Source: Hofstenia miamia (lineage: Eukaryota > Xenacoelomorpha > Acoela). From it: a stretch of DNA of 64,000 nt. The stretch covers positions 2,259,007 to 2,323,006 of the forward strand of contig SCFE01000017.1 in NCBI GenBank assembly GCA_004352715.1, given 5' to 3'. This document shows positions 35,901 through 50,900 of this stretch, piece by piece (position 1 is the first letter of the stretch; each line of letters starts with the position of its first letter). The position numbers and the translations under genes were made by a program. The notes under the pieces are model-generated. The model saw nothing but the letters and a program-made list of their open reading frames with translations. It did not search any database and was not told the DNA's origin.

Positions 35901-38900
35901 CATATTATTATAAACATAAAAATGGACGAAAGACTTGCCTTTAAAATTTGAAATTATTTCTAATCCTGAATAACTTTCTCTAAGGAACCCGCCTACCATA
36001 ACGGAACCAGGGTCGGCTTTCATCAAGCTAAATTGGCCTTTTTCAAATACGACCTAAATAGTGATATGCAAAAAAATCTTGTTCAAAAGTAATTGTTAAT
36101 TTATAATTCTAAGAAGTTGATTTCAATTAAAAATTCATAAAATTTATGCTTCACACGTACTTGCTTGTTTGGTCCGCCGTCATCTAAGGTAATGAAAAAT
36201 CGTTTTCCAAACCGTTCAATCAAAAATGTATGCCAAACGCCATCAGCCACAAAATGCTCCAGACGTACAGAAAACTCTCCCTGACCTCCAAGATTTTGAA
36301 AAATTGCCAAGTATCCATCTGAATCAATCTAAATTTGGCAAATAAATGAATCAAATTCCAATTAATATCAGGGTTTTTACTTATAATTAGAGAAATTCAT
36401 TATTACATTTATTTAGATCTTTACATTTACATCAGAGATGAGATACGGGTAAATTTACCACAAAGGTACAAAATGTAAAATTCAAACCCGCTTTGGAAAA
36501 TAACACACACGTGCAAATGAAATTTGAGCTAATCTGTAATGATTTGAAGGAACAATAAATTGTGAAATTGTAATATTTACTGTTCAATTTCAATATCACC
36601 ATATTTTGAGGTTCCTATCTGACATATGTCTAAAAATCTTACATACCATAACTCGAATGTATTGAGCGATGGATTGGCCTTGAATATTAAAGAGCTGCAT
36701 ATTAAGTGGAGGGTCGGAAAGTCTTGTTCTGAACGACATTTGAAGGTTTGTCAATTTATCACTGATTTGTATAGCAGAAGGCTGCATCTGATATTTCACT
36801 ATTGATGAATCATTGAAAAAGAACTCGGGAGTCCTAAATCACAACGTATTCATATCGACATTAATCATTCAGAACACACCTCTCATCACATTTAATTCCA
36901 GTATAGAAAGGGTGGCAATTACAGCTTTCAAAGCCCAAAAAGTTAGAGACACAATCCCCATGTAGGCCGCATCGCAAGTCATTACCGTCATTACAATGAA
37001 TGTCAGATCTTGAACAACCCAAATCCACGTTTTTGCCATCGGAATAAGAAGCCATATCTACGAGCTCGTCGTTTATACTCAATTTTTGAATGCAGCCTAA
37101 ATGAATACTCGTTCACCTTTCAAACATATCAATGTTATTTACATAAAAAGTTCTATAAACTATGGCAACAGATATGATACATTGTTGTTCAAAAATCAAA
37201 ATTTAATTTACTAACGTCCCAATAATTACAAAATGACAAATTTCTATGCTGTCGAAATCCCATCAAAATTCTTAGGTCCAATCTCTAAGGACAAAAATTG
37301 AACAGAGTATGCCAAGGTTATATTTCTTCTTTCATGTTCCATCCTGAAAATTTAACACATTTATGACAATTTTGTTCTGTTGTCTTTGCAAAAATAGCAA
37401 AGAAAATCAATCAAAGTTTAAAATTAGAAATTGGATATTTGTTGAATGTTCTTTGAATGCGGCATATATATAAGAGACATTATAGTAGTTATACTAAAGA
37501 GTTGTACCCGAGTCATCGTATTTGCTGACGGTTCAGGTGGGTCCATTTTTTTCATAAATCTTCTGTATCTGTTTTAAAATTTCAGTGTCTCACCACAAAT
37601 TTCTAGTTCCACCCCTGCACTGTACCAAGATTCGAATTAGAATCAAACCAGTGGTGGACTCGAGGGGTGATGAGGGGGCTCAGCGCATCTTGTCAAATTG
37701 GATTGAGGACCCAGTCCCCTTGTTAAAAAACAATAACATAAAAGTATAGTTCCCAAACCCCCTTGTTATTATTTAGGAGGACAGCTGTGAATCAAACATA
37801 GATTCGGAATCGGAATTCGGTTTATCTAAGTCCAACTTTTTGCTAGAAATAGAATGGGGTTACATTAATAAATTTAATAAATGTGTAGGAATAGAAAAAT
37901 CTTCAACAAACTGACATTTTAAAGGGAGGATTTGGACTTTAATTGCATTTTTTGTTTCATAAAAAATATTAAGATAGTTTTTTAAAACAAATTTGCGGCT
38001 TTATAATCAGACGAAGCACTCAAATGTCAGTGAAGCCCAGAGTCATGGGCTATTTCATTCCAATGCCAATGTAAGTATGCTGTTATCAAAAACTTACAAG
38101 CAAAGGTCCAAAAAACGGTCACTCAATCAATTATTTTACAATTTTTCCGGATCTCACTGGGTCACTTTTTGTAACCCAGTTGCAACTCTGTTATACAATA
38201 TTAATTCGATATAGCTTAAAGGAATTTAAATATATTATGGTGCAGCAAATCCAAGCAATGACATACAGAAAAAAAATGCAGCACATTTCAAATGATGGGA
38301 AGGGTGCTTCACATCAAAAATACATAAAAATGATCTATAATAGCAAACATATGTGAGAGCATGGGACAAACAAATGGCCTATGGGACAACGGGATTGGAT
38401 AGCGTGGGACAATAAAAAATGTTATCACGTGCAAATCCTGCAAATTTCACAATCAAAATTAGTTTTCCATGAAATCATACATGCTTAGACACTACTTAAG
38501 TTGAAAGGTTCTTAGTGAAAGATGCATAGAATTTTTCAACAATGAAATAATTTGAGAAAGAGAATTTTGATAGTCCCAACTAAAAACGATTATAAAAATA
38601 AACACGTACTTCTTCAATTTAGCAACTGACTTAAAAGTTAAATCACCATGGATTAAAATCTCTGGACATTAAGCACTAAAGAGACTAAATATAGTCCATT
38701 TTAACAACTGTTGTACTGAAATTTTTCAGTTTCATTAAATATTAGTTGATTTGATTTTATGTCATTGTGTTCTACTTTCTCTAAAAGAAGAAATTTTGAA
38801 CGGTATTCGTCCGAAAAGCATAGACAACTAGCATCCAAAAACAACATAAACTTATTAAGAGTTTGCATATAATTGCAAAAATTTAATAAATACCATCAAA

Positions 38901-41900
38901 CGTTTTGTGATGAACATTTGGTTTAAAAGGCTCTGACGTGACAACTCCACCCAATTGAAGAGGCGTGGCAACATTTAGAATGTCTCCACGCAAATAGCTT
39001 TGCACTCGACAAGCACGCAAGTCTTCTTGAGTTGGCGCACCATCGATCTCCGAATAGATAAGCGAGCCTTCACACATGTCAAGCATCGCACTTACACTGG
39101 AGGGCGAAATTGTTATATCAACACGATGCCATTTCCCGTCATTGATAGTACGAGAGGGATGAGAAACGGTTAGCAGCTCACTGACGCCGCCTCCAACATT
39201 TACTGCGAGCCGAAGCACATTGTCCACAATTTCCAAAGCAATAAAATCACTTCCTTGTTCATAAGACATTTCTGTCGTGGGACCATTGTATAGTAAAAAT
39301 CCATTATAAGGCTCTGACGTGACAACTCCACCCAATTGAAGAGGCGTGGCAACATTTAGAATGTCTCCACGCAAATAGCTTTGCACTCGACAAGCACGCA
39401 AGTCTTCTTGAGTTGGCGCACCATCGATCTCCGAATAGATAAGCGAGCCTTCACACATGTCAAGCATCGCACTTACACTGGAGGGCGAAATTGTTATATC
39501 AACACGATGCCATTTCCCGTCATTGATAGTACGAGAGGGATGAGAAACGGTTAGCAGCTCACTGACGCCGCCTCCAACATTTACTGCGAGCCGAAGCACA
39601 TTGTCCACAATTTCCAAAGCAATAAAATCACTTCCTAAATGTTTGTCTTAAATTTTCTACAGAACTGTAAAATTCGGGTCTACCTTGTTCATTAGAAATT
39701 TCTGTCATGGGACCATTGTATAGTAAAAGTCCATTTTTCTTTTGTGTTGCGAATTCAAGTGTTATTGTGAGGTCTGAACAAGCAGGCAGACTTGGAAACC
39801 ATGCGTAGCCATCATTTGAAAAACTCATCGATGTCTTCTGACAGTTGTATCCTTCGTAACCAAATGAACATTCACACCTAAATTCAAATTTTAGGCTTGA
39901 TTTGAAAAATTGGCATTTGAAATATTGTTCATTGAATCCGATTGGTATGTATTCTTAATTTACAAATTATAACCAAGAATAAAAAAAATTCAACAGAGTC
40001 TGACTAAGTTCAATTGAAGTTTGAAATAATTTTCTGCTTCGAACCATTTTTGTTATTTTCTAGAATTCATGTTGACTTGTCCGGAGTACGTAATATTTAC
40101 CCTTAATTTTAAGGGTTATCATTTGACATATTTTAAATTTGTACCAATTAAGTATTAAGTTTTCAAATATATTGGAATTCTTTACCAATTGTACAAATTT
40201 GACATTATAGTATATTACATGTTTGTTTTTCATTTATATTCATTTATATTTCAAAAATTTGTTAGGTGTCCTCATAAATTCACTTGAATCTTTGAGAAAC
40301 CTCGTAAAAACTCGTTATTTTCATCGGCTCTTCTCCGTTTGGAGTGCATTTTTCACCCCCAGAAGGATTTAGGCTTCTATAGTACAAGCTCTGCACTAAC
40401 AATTTGAATCAACTCTTTTAGTAGAATAATTTTGTCTCTATTGTATAGACTATATTTACTAAGATCAATTTTGATGCAATGAATTTTTTTGAATGCTTGA
40501 AATATAATGCAAAATGTTTCTATGTTTCGATACGATTGGAATGCACCAGAAATATCTGTGACCTAGTACAAAAGTAAACGGCGACGCACTGCTAAATGCA
40601 GTATAGTATAGCAAAAATGGGAAGAATAGCTTAGTGTACTTCCTAAGAAAGAATTTGGTATCTGTAATCCTTATAAAAACTTTTTAATATTTTATTCCTT
40701 GTAAAAAGTTGAAATTGAGAAATTAAAACAATTCTTAGTGACTGTCAGCTGCTATATTTGTTATGCAAATTATTGACTAAGTTTTTTGAAGTAATTTTAT
40801 CTTTGAAATGCATTTAATTTTAAAAATCATTACTAATAAAAAATTATTTTTGTAATAAAAAAATTACCGATATGCACTGTATATGTATTGATTATTCTTA
40901 TATCCAACAGTTTCTGAAATACAGCGACCATTATGAAGGCATGGTTTTTTACTGCATGGGTCAGGATCTTCTTCTTCATTAGATTTATCTGGATAGGGTA
41001 TTGTAACGGTTTTGGCTCCGCAAACATCACATTTTGCTTCAGGTGTGACCTTTATTCCAATGAGTGCTCTGTCTTGTGAGACTGTGACTGATGGAGAATT
41101 CACAAACTTCATATCCGTTAAGCAGCTCGACTTAGGGCACTCAATTACACACTGGTCCACAGGAATTTGACCAAACTTCAATACTCCGTTTCCTTCAATC
41201 TAAGGATCACAAATATAAGATATAAAATTTCCCACACGAGAGAATTTTAAAATGAACATTGCGAGCATTCATTAAAAATAGTTTAGAGAGAGTAATTCTA
41301 GTAATTTGTAGTAGTTGAAGCATCTCGAACTTGAGAATTGAAAATTATGCATGTCTAAAAAATTAATTAAAATCTATTTCATGAATCATACGTTCTCTTG
41401 ATTTTCTACTAGAAGACCGGTGATTTTATCTGGAGCGTAATATGGTGACCCATGCGCTGAAAACACGACTGTTATTTCTGGAGGTTCAAATATATCTGGA
41501 TAGACTGGCTCCTCAGATGCTGCTTTGCTATCAATGATGTTGAAGACTTCAACGTGTTCATTCTTCGTGCCAATTAACTTTGCTACAGTTGAAATGAATT
41601 CATCTATTGGGCGCTTCTTAGTAACTTCATCTCTTTGTATGAATGTTTTTGATGTGTATCCTAAATTTAGCATAGATTTATATTGTGAACACATTATATA
41701 GGCTATATGACAATTGAACATATATCTTGTTAACTTATTTTAATATACTCTTCAAACGTTGATAAATAAATATTCTAGACGACAGAGTTTATCTATTTAT
41801 TGAATTGTTACTCGGGAAAATTAAGGGCACAGGGTGAATATTCCAACCCCAGCATTCAACAAATTGTAATAAAATTATTAGTACAATTCAAGTTATAAAA

Positions 41901-44900
41901 ATCAATTTCTTAAACGTAGAGCATTTTTACATATTACTATGACATTAATGGTTTAAAATTCAGCAAAACCAAGGAAGATTCCTAGATTGTATACACAAAA
42001 TTGATTTCCCCATTTTCTAAGCAATTTCCTTACAGATTAATTAATATAAGTTTGTTCCAAGATAAGCGACAATGGTAAACGTTTAAAGCTGCCTTGGAAT
42101 CAGTTTGGATTTTTTTAAACCAAATTCCACTACTAGGCCATTTAAATTTTCTCAACAGAATTCATGCGATTTAAAAAAAAACTTTTCCATATTTGAGGTA
42201 CCTTTCAATTTCACTGCAACGGAGTTTTCAAGAGATTTCTCTGTAAGTTCCTCAACGATAACTTTGATGTGTGATGTCACACTCTTTTTAAAACTATGAT
42301 CTGTTACATTGACGTTGAAATTGTAGATTCCAGCGGTTAATCCAGATTTCAGCTTGATTTCACCTAAAAAGTTTTTTTTACTTGAAACGATCAGTTGACA
42401 TCAATATTTAGAAAAAACTACAGAAGCATTCTCTTTAAAGGCAATTCCATGTGCAAGGCTAATAAAATACTCCAAAAAGAACCTGTTTTGTTTTCCACGA
42501 TGAAACTTTTTTTTACATTTTCATCTGTGTTTGCCGCAAAGGCATAGGTATGACTGGAATGATCGCAACAGTCTCCATCTTCAACTTCAGCAAAACCGAA
42601 TGGAATCATTGGAGGAAGTTCAACTTTTTCAGCAAGAACTAAACGCATTCTTAATATACTTAAAATAGTTTCAACAAGTATATGATAAACAATGCAGCGT
42701 AAGTTTATAGTTTTCTATTTTCTAGTACTTAATACACAATGCAGCGTAAGTTTATAGTTTTCTATTTTCTAGTTCTTAAGCTCACACATAATTTAATTCA
42801 AGAATGTTGTTACAATATGAAATATTAAGTGTGTCACTATATCTGTTAGTTTAAAAATTATGTATATTCTAATGATTATATATAGTATGCTCAGAGCCGT
42901 GGCTAAGGTGGGCAGGGGCATAGCCCTTCCTGTTGGATCACTTGGTTAAAANCATCTTCAACTTCAGCAAAACCGAATGGAATCATTGGAGGAAGTTCAA
43001 CTTTTTCAGCAAGAACTAAACGCATTCTTAAAATAGTTTCAACAAGTATATGATAAACAATGCAGCGTAAGTTTATAGTTTTCTATTTTCTAGTTCTTAA
43101 GCTCACACATAATTTAATTCAAGAATGTTGTTACAATATGAAATATTAAGTGTGTCACTATATCTGTTAGTTTAAAAATTATGTATATTCTAATATATAT
43201 ATATATATATATATAGTATGCTCAGAGCCGTGGCTAAGGTGGGCAGGGGCATAGCCCTTCCTGTTGGATCACTTGGTTAAAATATATCAAATACTAATGC
43301 CATTCTATTTAAAAACTCAATGAAAAAATGCGAAACTACTTCATATGAGTGAACTATGATTAATTTATTAAACTTTGCGGGGGCATGGCCCCTAACTTGA
43401 AAATACAAGCCACGGGCCTGAGTATGCTGCAAAAAATATGAAAGTTACAAATACTCCACGGAAAGCTTCACAGCTCTTAACTGGTGACAGTTTCGGAACA
43501 ATGTCCAAAGCAAAACTTGATACTGAGATTACAAGCTACATCATCATGTAGAATGATTCATTCATTCATCGCTCATTCTGGCGCAAACGGTTATTTCGTT
43601 CATTCTTCAACACGAAAGCATGCTAGCCGATAGGTTAGTTCAACAGCTCGTCAAGAAAAAGATTAATGACAATAAAACCATGATTAACATTATTGGGCTA
43701 CCCGAGTGCACATTCTATTGCAAAATGAAACAGCCCGAAGAGAAGAGTACGATAGAAAGAAAAAAGGAAGTGGCAGACCAAGAAAAATTTTATTATGTCA
43801 AGTCTTTAAACACTATGTCGAGAAGAAAAATCCCAAAAACCTTAGAGAATTGACGCTTGTTATTCTAGAATCACAACATGAAATTACCCGTGATATGATG
43901 AAATCTTAATTTTTTCAATTTCTCGAGACTCGGCCAAAGGAGAAAAGCAAATCAAGTGATCCCCTAGCATCTTAAATAAAAATGTTACCTTTTTCCGAAA
44001 ACATGTTAAGATATACAAAACTTCTATTTGTAACTCTTGCTATTCAATTATTCATACTCTCATATTTTTCGCAGTATACTTTATATATATATATATATAT
44101 ATTCGAACCGTATTCGAACAATAGCTCATCTATATTGGGAAGAAGTTTTAGGTTTAGTATATTAAATAGACTTATAATATTCATACACTTAAATATGTTC
44201 GTTTTTTATAAATAGGGCTTCAGTTAGTTAGTGTTTTTACCTCGTAGTGATATTTCAAAATATTTATGCATTAAATCAACCAAGAAAATGTATTAAACAA
44301 ACAAAAAATCAAATATATTTTAAAAAAAGTTCAGGAACACTTCAACAAGTGGTTGAAAATGACAATGTTTGAGTAATATGTCAAAATAAAAATTTATTAA
44401 ATTGTTAAAGTGTTCAAAGTTTTAAGATTATAACTAATACATAGTTTCTTTGTTCCCACTCACTCTAGAAAATAATGTCTTGCACTGCCTCCAAATCAAA
44501 ACTTGTGAAAATCATTTTCGCAATTATTAAACTTTGATTTCTATTTGTTAGATTTACACTAGATTTAGTGATTGCGAACATTCGTTTAGAGAGTGCTAAT
44601 ATGTTACCTGGCCACACGTATGCATGAATGTAAACAACTCCATCAGAAGGTGGACTGTCATTTTCGTCCAATACTTTGACCGGTAAGTGACGCACAGCAC
44701 ACTGCTTCTCCGCGTTCATATTCTTAGCATTATCACACAATTCAATGGCAACATCGTATTCAGGCTGCTTTTCTCTATCAAAGGGGACTTTGGTTTTCAA
44801 TGTGGCTGTACCAGTGTTCGTATCAGGAATTAATTCAAAATTTTTATTGTCCGGAAATCCATCTGCCAATTTAAATGATGCTGGTAAATCCTAAAACACA

Positions 44901-47900
44901 GTGAATACGCTCAAATGCGAAATAAATATAGACCTGATCCCCATCGAAGTCGATGGCTTCAAGTTTGACAACGAATTGTCCTGGTGGCAGATTTTCTTTA
45001 ACAGCGGGCTGATAGTTCTTAGCAAATACTGGTGCATTGTCATTAATATTTGAGATTTCAACTTCAATTTCTGCACTTGCATGTAAACGTTTCTCTTCGA
45101 CATTGGCAGGTTGATCAATTGCGAGGACCTAGAAAAATAATTCATTGATACAGTTAAATTTGATTCAGTCCGGCCACCAAGCCAAGATGAAGTTTGAGCG
45201 AAATTATAGCAAAGACAACTCTCGCATAGTTGGCTTTATGATCCCTATCTAGTAAATTATGTACAGACCAGCTCTCGGTTCATTTGTAAAATTCTCATTA
45301 AAAATGTTCATTTACTGATGAACATAATTGGGGAAATTGAAATTTCCCAGATTAGGTAGCGCTTTTTTAAGAAACTGGAATACACTAAAAAACATTCAAA
45401 ATTTAGCCTTAAACTTGACCTTTTAGAACATTCAATAATTTTTAATTATATTTCACAGATAATATAATTTCAAAGTTAATTAGTAGTGAGAAAATCGAGC
45501 TAAATTTTCGCCAAAAAGAATATTTCTGACAAACACAGAGATTAGGCTATAACCGGCTGCCATCAGCAGATAAAAATAGAAAAATCAAAATAAATATAAT
45601 AAATATCTAAAGCGTCCGTGTTTTACTTGCAAACTGCACTTCTTCAGCCAACTACGACAGAAAATGGTTGCACACAGAAACTACGTGAATATGTACCAGC
45701 ACAAACACAAATTAATCGATCACATATGTAAATATTTGAGTAATTGTGTTACATTCGTGCTAATTGAAGAAATTTGCCAAATTGAGAAATTCAAAAGGTT
45801 GAGTCTTGTCACGTTTCATTTAAAGGCTTTCAAGTCGATGCAACTCTTTCCCAAAATAATCTTTCTAATACACCTTGATAATATGCTTGCTTTACAATGT
45901 ACCCAACATTTTTTGATTGTACTTATATGCTGATTCACAATATTTTCCAATTTGATTACGATTCTCTCAAGACAATATCGTTACTTTTATCATACGCAAA
46001 GTTTTGCAAAGCAATGATGCGATCAACTTTCCTATTGCATTATAGTATGTTCCCCAATAGACCTACCCATGAACCAAGATGTGAAATGTTAATGCTAAAA
46101 TGTTTGTGTTTGTCATTGATTAATTTTATATTGCTCATTAATTGTAGGCAGCATTCTCAATGCAGTATAATGCAATTTTGATGATTGATAATTTATAAAA
46201 TAGTTGAGCAATAGTGTGTAGTTGCGAATGCTGAATGGTTCTATAAACAACTTCTACCAAATGCTTTGTGAATGTCTTCTAAACAATTTCTAAACATCCG
46301 GACGTCTTCTAAACGTCTTCTAACGTGTTAAACGCGTCTTCTACACCTGACATAGATGCGATTTTTAAACGTCTTCTGGACGTTTTCTAAACGATTTGTA
46401 AACCATATTAAGACGTGTTATAAGAAGTCTTCTAAACGTTCTATTGTTTAATGGGAGCACCACGGCTAAAGGAGAGTTTTATTTTTCATTTTCGTTTCTA
46501 AACCACGCCCCTTTAGTACAAATTTTCAGCATTACATTCAAGCGTATTCACCAATAGACATGCCTCACCATTTCCAAATTTCCGAATGTGCTTGGCGAAA
46601 ATTCTTTGAAAATATGGAAAATCGACTCGTCTTTTTAAGGGGACACCAGGCTATTTAATTAATCAAGCAACATATTTGATATAAAAATTATTTACGAGAA
46701 TCATGGCGGTACACGGTCGATTTCCGTTATAAGTTTGTAGGGCAACATTACAATTGTTGAACAGAGACTAATATTTGCGAGATTACTAAAAACCTCAATA
46801 AAAAGTGCTATTTAACTGAAAATATCAAAAAATGTATTTACATATATTTTTTATTTTTTGATGTGAAAAATTCGTAAGTCTTCAGTTGAGTAACCATACT
46901 CAATACTATGTTTAATAAGAGTAAAATCCTTTCGAAAAACATACATTAAAAGTCTTAACACCATTTGGAGATACACCTGCACCCACGTCTTCTTTGTCTA
47001 AAGGCTTTTCAAGTGTAATTATTCCAACATTAGGATTTGAAGGATCAGACTTCACAGAAAACCAATTTTCTTTGTCCGTACTTCTATCAATTTCAAATCT
47101 AAAATATTTCGTGTTTTGAAAATGATAATTATTTTTAATTTATTATAAAAAAACAAATCGAAATTCATAACAACATTTAGCCTAATTTTAGCTACTTATT
47201 TTTTAGTAAATTATTGCAATGTTTATGAACGCTTAAATAAATAAATGGCGCACTGGATTTTTTGATTTCCGTTCTCATCTTTATCAGTTGCAGTGACTTT
47301 GGCAATTTCTGTTCCTAAGTCAGTGTCTTCCGAAAACGAGACTTTAGTGACTGGTTCCACAAACTCCGGAGCATTATCGTTGGCATCAGTTATTGTGACA
47401 TTGATTACGCAGTAGGAAACATCAGAATTAGATATCATGGAGTCGTAAACCTTTAATTTTATAAGGAAACTTTTGTATTGACTTTCATAATCGACGGCAG
47501 ACTAAAAATGGGGTGTAAACACGAATCAAAATAATTCAATAATATGGTTCTTAAATCCGTTTCAATGGCATGGAATTACTGAGATTTAACTTATAACTTA
47601 TAGAAAATTCTACCAACGGTGAAACTAAATGTAAGCCTATGAAAAATAGTAAGTTCTTACAGTTTTAATTAAGTAGACTTGGTTGTAAGCCGTTGGTTCG
47701 GAAATCTTAAACCCACCATTTGAATTGCCCTCGTAGATTTCAACTTTGTTGTTACCATTTGAAGCTGCGGTGTCTTTGTCTTCAATTTCAAACATGAAAA
47801 CGCGGCTGCCGTCTTTAGCCCCCTCCGAAACCGTAGCTTGGTAGTTAGTCTAAACAAAAATGGAAATGAAAGCTTCTGATGCCTATTGATAGTTGTAAGG

Positions 47901-50900
47901 ACGTGAAGTAAAATCCCAATAAACAAGTGCAACAATTTAAGTTTTAAAATATAGCTTTTTAAAGATATTAGACTTTGAAATTGACACTCCTTTTTCGACT
48001 CCCCTTTCCGTACTTTCATGTCCTTTTTCTCTAATGAAATAGAGTACTTAAGACTACTATGCGTTCAAATTTTTTGAACAAAAGAATAAACAAAATTTAA
48101 TGAAGTCTCCTAATAGATAAGAGACACATGTTTATGCACCTTGTAAATGCTGATTATAAGACAGTTATAACAACGCTTCACACCCAAATTAGAATACCAT
48201 ACTGATGAAGCCTGAAAAATGAAAACATATAACATGAACAATGAAGAACATTACATTATGCGTCACAACGCCATCTAGCGTGGTATGAGAAAAAACAGGC
48301 AAGTAGGACAAATAATCATTGCAAATGCAATTTTTTGAAACAAACACACAACAATCCACACACTAGTTGTTAGTTTGTTGAGAACCAAGCAGAAACCAAA
48401 TTGAAGACAACCAACACATTATTGATTACTGAATCGTTTGCTAAAATTCTTAAGCACAAAAGTGCATCTAAATCAAAGTAATTTAAAAATTTAACAAAAC
48501 TAAAATTTTAAGCATACTAATACGAATTTTCATGCATTTGCGTTAGTTTCAAGCATACACTAGAAATCTTGACTTGCAATATTTGATATATTTAAAATTG
48601 GCATAACATAAAATAATACATTTATTCTATATTTGCTTACAAGATTTCCACTGTAAGAACTTTGACTATAAAACGACAAAGCAATTAGATCTTACTGAAC
48701 GAATATAGGAATCTACATTTTCTTCGATCGTCTAAAAACTTAAGGTATTCTGACAAATTCAAATCTTGAAGGGTCCAGAACTAATTAAGAATGGGCGTGT
48801 ACTCTAATCCTGTGGAATAAACAATTATCAAAGAAAAGTACTGTAATTTTCTCAGAGCCCCAATTACGATATCTAGGCATAGCTCGAAAAATGTATTTAA
48901 GCATATAATGAATAGTGTTCTGACAGGGTTAGTAGTAATATTATTACAACATCTAATGAATGCAATCGCCAAACGGTAAATGATCTTAAGTTTGAAATTG
49001 TTCATGAAAAAACTTTGACTAGCTAGATTTACAATTATTCAGAACAACTTATAAATGGTTCATTTGATCTTTGATGTTGACCAAAATTGTACTTTGTACA
49101 ACCAAACAAGAGTATTATGTAAGCATGAGTAAGAAAGTAATATAAAATTAATCCCTTTGACTTTTGCTTTACAATTGCCTATGTTTGCCTTTTAAACAAC
49201 TGCATACGTTTAGCAAGAGGGGAGTTCTAATAAACTACATAAGGGGATATTGCATGCATTGCCTATGAACAAAAACTAACACTAAGAAAACCAAAGACAT
49301 TGCAACTAAATATACTGCACACAAAAACAAAAAACAATTTTCATCAGAACGTTTAGCGTAATAATTTAACTTCGATACATTCAAGACTAACAAATATTAG
49401 GCCTTTTATGATACCTCAAAATATAGAAATACAATAAGAAAAAAATATGAGACTCAAAATTGGCTTAAAAAATAGGACTGCTTCAACAGTTTTACGATTT
49501 GCAATGATTAAACACTTATCAGAGCAAATCAATGGTTGATCAAACATTCTGAAGGAGGATTAAAGGTAAAGTATTTGACTCTACTGTTTCAATCATTCGA
49601 CGTATTTGCATCTGTAAGATAAGTTTAAGAGCAATGTCAAGACTGTTTCTTCCTAACATTTTCCTTAAGAAGAAAGTCTATACGTAGGTTGCTGAAATTG
49701 ATTTTCATCTTGGACCTTAGATCAGTGAAACTATGTAGATCAAAAACTATGTGATCAGTTAGATACCTGAATAAGGCAAATAATTTGAGTTTATTTTGCA
49801 TTTCTAGATGAGGTGAATTTTATCTTTGGAATCAATTCCACAGTTGCAAATAAGTCTATCTTTTAAGGGAATTCTTTAACCGTTGATTTTTTCAGCAAAT
49901 TTACACAATAAATTTGTCAATAATTTTCGATTAAAATTTTAATCTATCGAATAATGTAGCGATTCATTTTCTTAAAAAAACGTAAGTATTTGCAATTAAT
50001 CAAAGATCCTGAAAAGAATTTATTTAAATCCGAGCTCAGCTTCTGAATAAATCTTTATGATAACTTAACAAGTATACTTATAAAATTCGAAGCGAAGCAT
50101 AGGCTTTAAGTTGAAGCCTGTTTTATTCGTATTAATCACTTACTAAAAAGAAATAGCTTTGTGCATTAAAATGAATAAGTGCAACTTCAATGCAGATAAT
50201 GTTATTAAAAACATATTCATACAAATTTGGAATTGGAAATTCTGCATTTGGTGGTTGTCCAGAATATTTTTCTGTCGCTTCTCAAATCAAAAATCTAAAT
50301 ATTTTTATGTACTATTACAGTAAATAGTAAACAATTTTAAAGTCCAATAAATATATTGCGCAATTAACTGTGCTCATTAAACTATACACCACACAGTTAC
50401 CAATTTTTCTGGAATTGTGATTAAATTAGCAGAATCGCTTATCTAAAATACCATTTCCCCGACTTTAGGTTGACACAAAATTCAAACGAATACCTTTCCA
50501 CATTTAGGAGCGTTGTCATTGACATCAAAAACTTCAATAGTCACAGTTCCAGTGCCACTTAATCCCATAGGATCTTCGACTTTGGCAACCAAGGTGAAAA
50601 TGTAACTAAAAGTTCATGGCTTTGTGATAATCATATTGAAGCCCTTAAATTTAACAGGGGAATTAGTGTATCTGTATTCACCGATGAACTAGATATGACT
50701 TATCCTTGCGATCAATTCTGTAAAGTTACTCGTTAGAGGTTCATTTTGTGACTTTTCTCACTTCTTAATAAATGCTATACGCGTATTAAATAAGAAAATA
50801 TACCAAACACTGTATAAATAAATATTAATTTATATTATATAATGCATTTCAGGTCTGAAAGTTGGTCAAGAATAATGACACAACCCCACACTACCCACAT

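Noticed and set aside
44891-45145. 84-codon minus-strand frame
   Set aside because: Shadow in a different frame of cadherin exon 14.
47669-48019. 116-codon minus-strand frame
   Set aside because: It is in another frame from cadherin exon 11, which is fixed by splice phase and by the cadherin motifs.
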